Part shown: positions 59,517 through 64,000 of the stretch, one piece after another | Numbering within the stretch: the stretch's first letter is position 1 | Layout of the letters: every line of letters starts with the position of its first letter | DNA from: Zingiber officinale | Taxonomy: Eukaryota; Streptophyta; Magnoliopsida; Zingiberales; Zingiberaceae | Reading direction: 5' to 3' | DNA length: 64,000 nucleotides | Assembly (NCBI RefSeq): GCF_018446385.1 | Contig: NC_056005.1 | Span: 65,012,239 to 65,076,238 of the forward strand | Notes under the pieces: model-generated | Databases searched by the model: none | What the model was told of the DNA's origin: nothing | Seen by the model: the letters and a program-made list of their open reading frames with translations, nothing else | Program-made: the position numbers and the translations under genes

Positions 59517-59528
59517 GCTCTGATACCA
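59517..59528 (-). other. Primer binding site of chromovirus D
   Basis: TGGTATCAGAGC on the minus strand matches initiator tRNA-Met, six bases inside the LTR. Confidence 0.9.
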
Positions 59529-59534
59529 CTAAAT

Positions 59535-62235
59535 TGTCACGCCCCAGAGGAGTCTCTGTCCGAAAAAATTTCGGCAGCATCTCCCCTGTACGGCGGACAA
59601 TATGAAACTTTCTACATATCACATATACATCAGCCACAGGCGGCTAGAATGATAACAATAAAATAAAAACAAACACCACGCAGTTTATAAAGATATTCAC
59701 CTGTCACAACCACGCAGTTAATAATAGTAATCAATAACAATAGGACTCTGACTCGAAATCCACCCTACTCCACTACACTCGTAAAGCTCAAATCCAACGA
59801 ACTCACCTCTTCTGCCGTCCAGGCAGGCACGTAGTAAAAATGAAATCCAATATCATATCAAAATCCATCAAAAGGTGTCACTCCATACAATATTCATAGG
59901 AAAAATCCAAAGACAATACTAAAACAAAGTCTGATATAGAAAAAGGCCAAAATAAAACAAATAACGAACTAGTAGAGAACTGGCTCTACGTGCATATGGG
60001 GGGCCAGCGACTGGAACTGCTCCGGACAGCCTCAACCTGAAAATATCAACAATGGAGGCGGGGTGAGTCCAACACTCAGCAGGTACAACTGATATGCATA
60101 ATAAAACAAATAACAGACAACACTAATCATGCGTACAGTCTCCGAAATACGAGAAGGAATAAATGCAACTGGAACGAAATCGAGATAACTGTACTAACCG
60201 GGATCAAGGTACAAAGGTAGCAGTCGTCGGACCGAAGAAATCATAATCTTGTATGCATGTCAATCAAATGCATCCATACAAATCTATAAGTGCAACAATC
60301 ACAACAATAAAATGCAATAAATGCATATGGTGACGTGCACTCGGACATCTGCTCGGCGGTGGTAGGAGAGTGGGCGGTATCTTAGTACTCTGTCCTCTAG
60401 CCCCAAATCATAAATGGGGAGCTCAATGCCATCTCTACCTGATGACGGGAGGATATCTCTGCAAGCTACCACTTTGAGTCTCGACCAGCGGAAAGAGAGT
60501 CCACCATCTGCGCCACCTGCTACACTAAATGCCAACGGAGAGAAGGAGAGCGGCGTGCGGCTACACGTTGAGTCCTCGGAACCAGACCAAGCAGAGAACC
60601 ACCACACTCCGGCCGGATATACAACTAATCCATGGGTGGTGTGTGCAGTACAAACTGGCGATGGGCTCAACCAAAGTGGAGCCGACAATCGCACAGCATG
60701 CAATCATGATGCATGACACTAAAAACATGGCATAGTCCATATAACTAGATACAAGTGTGTACCACTGGAAGAAGTATCAAATAGAAGGTACACCAATCAA
60801 ATAGGGTATCAAATAAACCCTAGATCCAGAACATATCATAGCATGTGGTTGGTTCACTACCTAAAGCATATGTGATCAGGTAGATATCATGCAGTGCAGC
60901 ATAAATAAACAAACAAACATGTAACTAATCATGTAGCGACCAACCGAAACAAACAGATAACACAATTATTGTTATATGTTAAACATATTATCATGCATAT
61001 CAAAAGACATAAGTCAAAGTACCCGCCTCCGAAAATAGAAAGGTCCGATCTGACTCCGAGATACTCGTCTCGCGTCAAAGTCCTGTGTCACATATAAATA
61101 AATATATTTTATTTAGCTACAATTTACATAAATAGCTAAACAAAATTCCTAAAACTATTTAGGGCAAAACCCTAAACCAAAAACACATAAACAAAATCAA
61201 TATACACATGATCGTCTAACTAAACCCTCCAATTCAGAACAAGATCTACAACAGAACTCAAATACACCTAATCCTCACCCTAATTCACAATCCAAAAGAT
61301 TACGGTGAAGGTTGCTTGCTGCTAAAACATTGAACAAGCAATTGTTTGTTGATCCACAGCACACAGAAACTCACGGTAATTCTTCCTTCAACTCACAACC
61401 CTCATTTCTGTGTACTAAGTCTACTGTTGCTGATCAACAAACACCACAGCCCCACTTCCTCTCCAATTCCGTGACCTAAATTGGTAGCAAAGAGAAATTC
61501 GAACTAGCTTACCTCCTTTGATCAATTAGGGCACGTGAATTGAACACACAGTGCTGGCTCGATCAAACTGACAGAGAGATCAGTGAAGGAGGTGCTCTGC
61601 CGAGGTGCGTCCGTGCAGAGATGGCCGAAGAAGTGAGGAGACACGAGCGGTCAGCAATCGGGCGGCGCCGGCAGTGAAGTCGGCAGTGTACAACAGATGT
61701 GAGACTCGGCGATGTGGCGGAGATACTAGGGCACACTGAAGAGGAAATCAGGAGTCGGGGCAGAGGCTAGGGCACCGGCGATTGGGTCGGCGTCGGCTTC
61801 TGTGGTCGACGTCGGGTGGCTAGAGCAGGCGGTCGGGCGGCGAGTGAGGCTAGGGCAGAGGATGGATCGCCGGCAATGGCTTGCGCTCGCCGGCGCTTGG
61901 GCAGGGCTGGAGAAGAAGAGAAGAGGCTCGGGAGAAGTAACCGCCGCCGGCGGTTAGGGCAAGGAGGAAGAAGGGAGACGGCGTCGGGCTCGGGTGTGAG
62001 GAGGGGGAAGAAACGAAGGTTTTAAAGAAATTAAAAAGAAAAAGAAAAAGGAAAAAGGAAAAGAAAAAAAATAAAACTTTTCCTTATTAAAACTGGGTAG
62101 CCTAAACAGGCTTTTCCGGACCCCGTTCTTATCCCCGTCAACTCGTCCGTACGAGGTTCGAAAAATTCCCGAAAAATGTCCAAAAATTCCAGAAAATCCC
62201 CTTATTAAAAATCATCATTTTTCCGGTATTTTACA
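59535..62235 (-). repeat. 5' LTR of chromovirus D (2701 bp)
   Basis: It is bounded by TGTCACGCCCC and GGTATTTTACA, matching the left copy. Intron-like block at 61083-61512. Nothing codes for a host protein here. Confidence 0.93.
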
Positions 62236-62240
62236 GATGG
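62236..62240. repeat. Target site duplication of element D, right copy
   Basis: GATGG matches 51289-51293 exactly. Confidence 0.92.
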
Positions 62241-63539
62241 ACTTAAAGCTATACATACCAGAAGCAATAAATTCATATTGAAATAAAACCTATGTCATGC
62301 TTAAAGAATTCAAAGATCTGCATTGCTTCTACAGGCTGTTCATGTTATTCCAATAGCGAATAAATCTAGAAATCTGCTCGTGCACATTTAATAGTAAGGA
62401 AACTAGAAATAAAGGAATCAAATGCTTAAAGAAATCTAAGTTTCTGCACTGCTACTGAAAGGAACTAAAACATGAATCACCATCTTGTTATGTGCCATGG
62501 CTGTAATGGAAAAACACAGAAAAGTGCCTCTGTTTCAATCCACAGCAAAAATGGAAGAAAAGAAAACAGAAAAGTGCCTCTACTTTAATCTATGGCAAGG
62601 AAGGAAAACCACAATACCACCAACCTCCTATTCAGTGCTACGGTAGGGAAAACAAAGAGACCAAATTTGCTACTTATAGCCATTCCAACCTAAAACCTAC
62701 TGAAGCTTAAAAACTATGTGAGACTTATGCAAAACCTGTACTTTCATTAAGTAATATAGAGATCTTCAAGCTTACTACAGCAGGGATGCAAGGGAAAAAG
62801 CAAACACCCAAAGCTACACTTCCTCCAGCAACCCTATTCTGCATAGCATAATCCGAATCCCAAAAAGGAAACTAGATTCTTAGCAAACCACAACTTTTTC
62901 TACAGCATGTTTTGGAAACCCAAAAAAAACAGATATCTAAATCCTTGGACAAACCCAACATTCCTCACGGCAAAAATGACAAATTCACCATCTTAACAGC
63001 TTAAATTCGAACATTCATCCTCTACTTCATGGAGTTCATATCAATATATAGGATGTACTTGGTCAACTATATAATCATCCTCTTTCTCGTTCTTTCTTTG
63101 AACCTCACGGCAACAAGCCCTAAACGGAAATCCCCATAGCAAAATTTGAAAACAAGGAAGAAACGAGAACTCGGAGCTACTCTACTGCAGGTGAGAAAGT
63201 GCTTACCCCTTGTTTGCTTGGACTTACAACCGAGAGGAGGAAGGCGGTCTAGGGTTCGGGTGAAGCTTCAAACCTCGAGATTTCAACCCTTCCTCGTGCC
63301 CATGAGCTCTCTTCGACTAGGGAACCTCGAATCTGTAAAGACCGGCCGGAAAAAGGCCTTCGCCGGCGCCGGAGAACAAAGCCCTAGCTTTTCTAAGGTT
63401 CCGCCGATCACCGTCGCGCTCGTGAGGGAGGAGGAGAAATTTGGTTTCGGCTAAAACCTAAGTTCTCCTTTTAATACTCTCATATTTCTATTAACTAGTA
63501 CTACTTAAATATATTTCAATATAGATTTAGATAAGAAAA

Positions 63540-63606
63540 GTTCGGCTGGTCTGTTGGTGGGCTGCGTTCTGCTTAAGGCCAGGCGCATTGGTTCGAATCC
63601 CGGCTG
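63540..63606 (+). other. tRNA-like module 1 in U3 of the C LTR
   Basis: GGTCTGTTGGTGGGCTGCG resembles an A-box arm and GGTTCGAATCC (63590-63600) is a perfect B box. It is antisense to the LTR. A full cloverleaf with an acceptor stem is not evident. Confidence 0.5.
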
Positions 63607-63803
63607 GAATCTATTTTCTTCCAATTATTTCTTGCTATTAACTTCTATTACTTAAATAAAATTCTTCCTTTACTTAATCAAATAACTATTGCTAGCCCAG
63701 TTGGTTAGCCAGATCCGATTTAAGCTTGATTCCTCCGCAGTTCTCTTATTCTAATTTATGCTTAAACATTTTTTTGTCGAAACTTCTTTCATTTAGTAAA
63801 AAA

Positions 63804-63862
63804 GTTGGTTAGGATGGTTTTGACCGAGTCAAAGGTCGTTGGTTCAAATCTCGGCTTGGATA
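63804..63862 (+). other. tRNA-like module 2 in U3 of the C LTR
   Basis: GTTGGTTAGGATGG, then GGTTCAAATCTCGGC about 35 bp later, resemble A- and B-box arms. Between the two modules, 63692-63715 (CTAGCCCAGTTGGTTAGCC) looks like the start of a third one lacking its B box. Confidence 0.45.
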
Positions 63863-64000
63863 TTTTTTTGTCAAAACTTCTTTCGTTTAGTAAAAATACC
63901 AAACGACCTCCAAAAATTGCATAAAAATACTCTAAAAATTTCTAAAAATCTCTAGAATTTTTCTATAGCATTTATAAATATTTTTAAGAACTTTTAGAAC

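Larger units (their letters stand above)
51294..62235 (-). mobile_element. Chromovirus D (Tekay-like), complete layout, broken
   Basis: Minus-strand order: 5' LTR 59535-62235, primer site, gag, protease, RT, RNase H, integrase, chromodomain, purine tract, 3' LTR 51294-54029. A perfect GATGG duplication flanks it inside the LTR of C. All parts are recognisable; the coding region is broken in several places (about ten), and protease plus the start of RT form the longest open stretch. The LTRs look nearly identical outside one patchy segment, so this is probably among the youngest insertions here. Confidence 0.94.
49839..64000 (-). mobile_element. Chromovirus C: LTR only in window, interrupted by D
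   Basis: The LTR end TGTAACGACC starts at 49839 within the A LTR. It runs to 51293, resumes at 62241 after element D, and continues past the window. It shares with Ty3-1 the TAGGTTTAGATAACCTAG segments, the TTACTGCAG|ATAAA context and the U3 start sequence, and shares with A, B and D the U5 block (about 49935-49983). Whether an interior follows cannot be seen. Confidence 0.82.
62241..64000 (-). repeat. LTR of chromovirus C, right part (U3 side, end outside window)
   Basis: It continues the LTR of C after D. A candidate splice donor, CAAGGG|GTAAGC, is at 63206 on the minus strand, just after a leader-like stretch (about 63210-63460). The last 100 bases (TCTAAAAATCTCTAGAATTT and similar) match the start of the Ty3-1 LTR in reverse, so the LTR end must be just past the window. 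Confidence 0.8.

Noticed and set aside
63540-63862. Functional tRNA genes
   Set aside because: A- and B-box motifs are present but no complete acceptor stem and cloverleaf can be drawn, and they lie inside an LTR.

Overview
The window is plant intergenic DNA built almost entirely of nested LTR retrotransposons. I see no host gene, rRNA, functional tRNA or CRISPR array. The families (Tekay-like Ty3 chromoviruses with 2-3 kb LTRs, an Athila-like Ty3 element, SIRE-like and other Ty1/copia elements), primer sites for plant initiator-tRNA-Met and tRNA-Asp, and the depth of nesting point to a large, repeat-rich angiosperm genome. The species cannot be named from this sequence; a monocot is only a hunch.

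Layout, left to right. 1-3358 is the 3' end of a Ty3 chromovirus (Ty3-1: integrase, chromodomain, LTR) inserted in the gag of a Ty1/copia element (copia-1), which resumes at 3359 and runs to its 3' LTR end at 9080. 9081-9244 and 16271-20920 belong to a minus-strand Athila-like gag-protease element. A SIRE-like non-autonomous element (SIRE-1, 9245-16270, minus) sits inside it, flanked by a perfect TTGGG target duplication. 20952-21967 is part of another SIRE-like LTR (SIRE-2), cut by copia-2 (21968 to about 29900, plus). Copia-2 is itself interrupted by a chromovirus solo LTR (26194-29273, minus, TCTTC duplication). About 29900-31257 is a minus-strand SIRE-like gag/pol remnant, perhaps the rest of SIRE-2.

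The right half is one nest. Chromovirus A (plus, from about 31258) carries only gag and protease. Its 3' LTR is interrupted by chromovirus B (38780-49749, minus, all domains recognisable, broken) and then by the LTR of chromovirus C (49839 to past 64000, minus). Inside C's LTR lies chromovirus D (51294-62235, minus, all domains recognisable, broken, perfect GATGG duplication).

The elements are fossils or recent, damaged copies. The LTR pairs of SIRE-1, B and D look very similar by eye, so those insertions appear young. The most interesting signals are in the non-coding LTR parts: an intron-like module (donor, acceptor, and in one family group a conserved exon start) in every chromovirus LTR; a conserved hairpin block beside the primer site; family-specific palindrome arrays just upstream of the TATA box in several unrelated LTR families; antisense tRNA-like modules in two LTRs; and one element whose two LTRs share their ends but not their middles.
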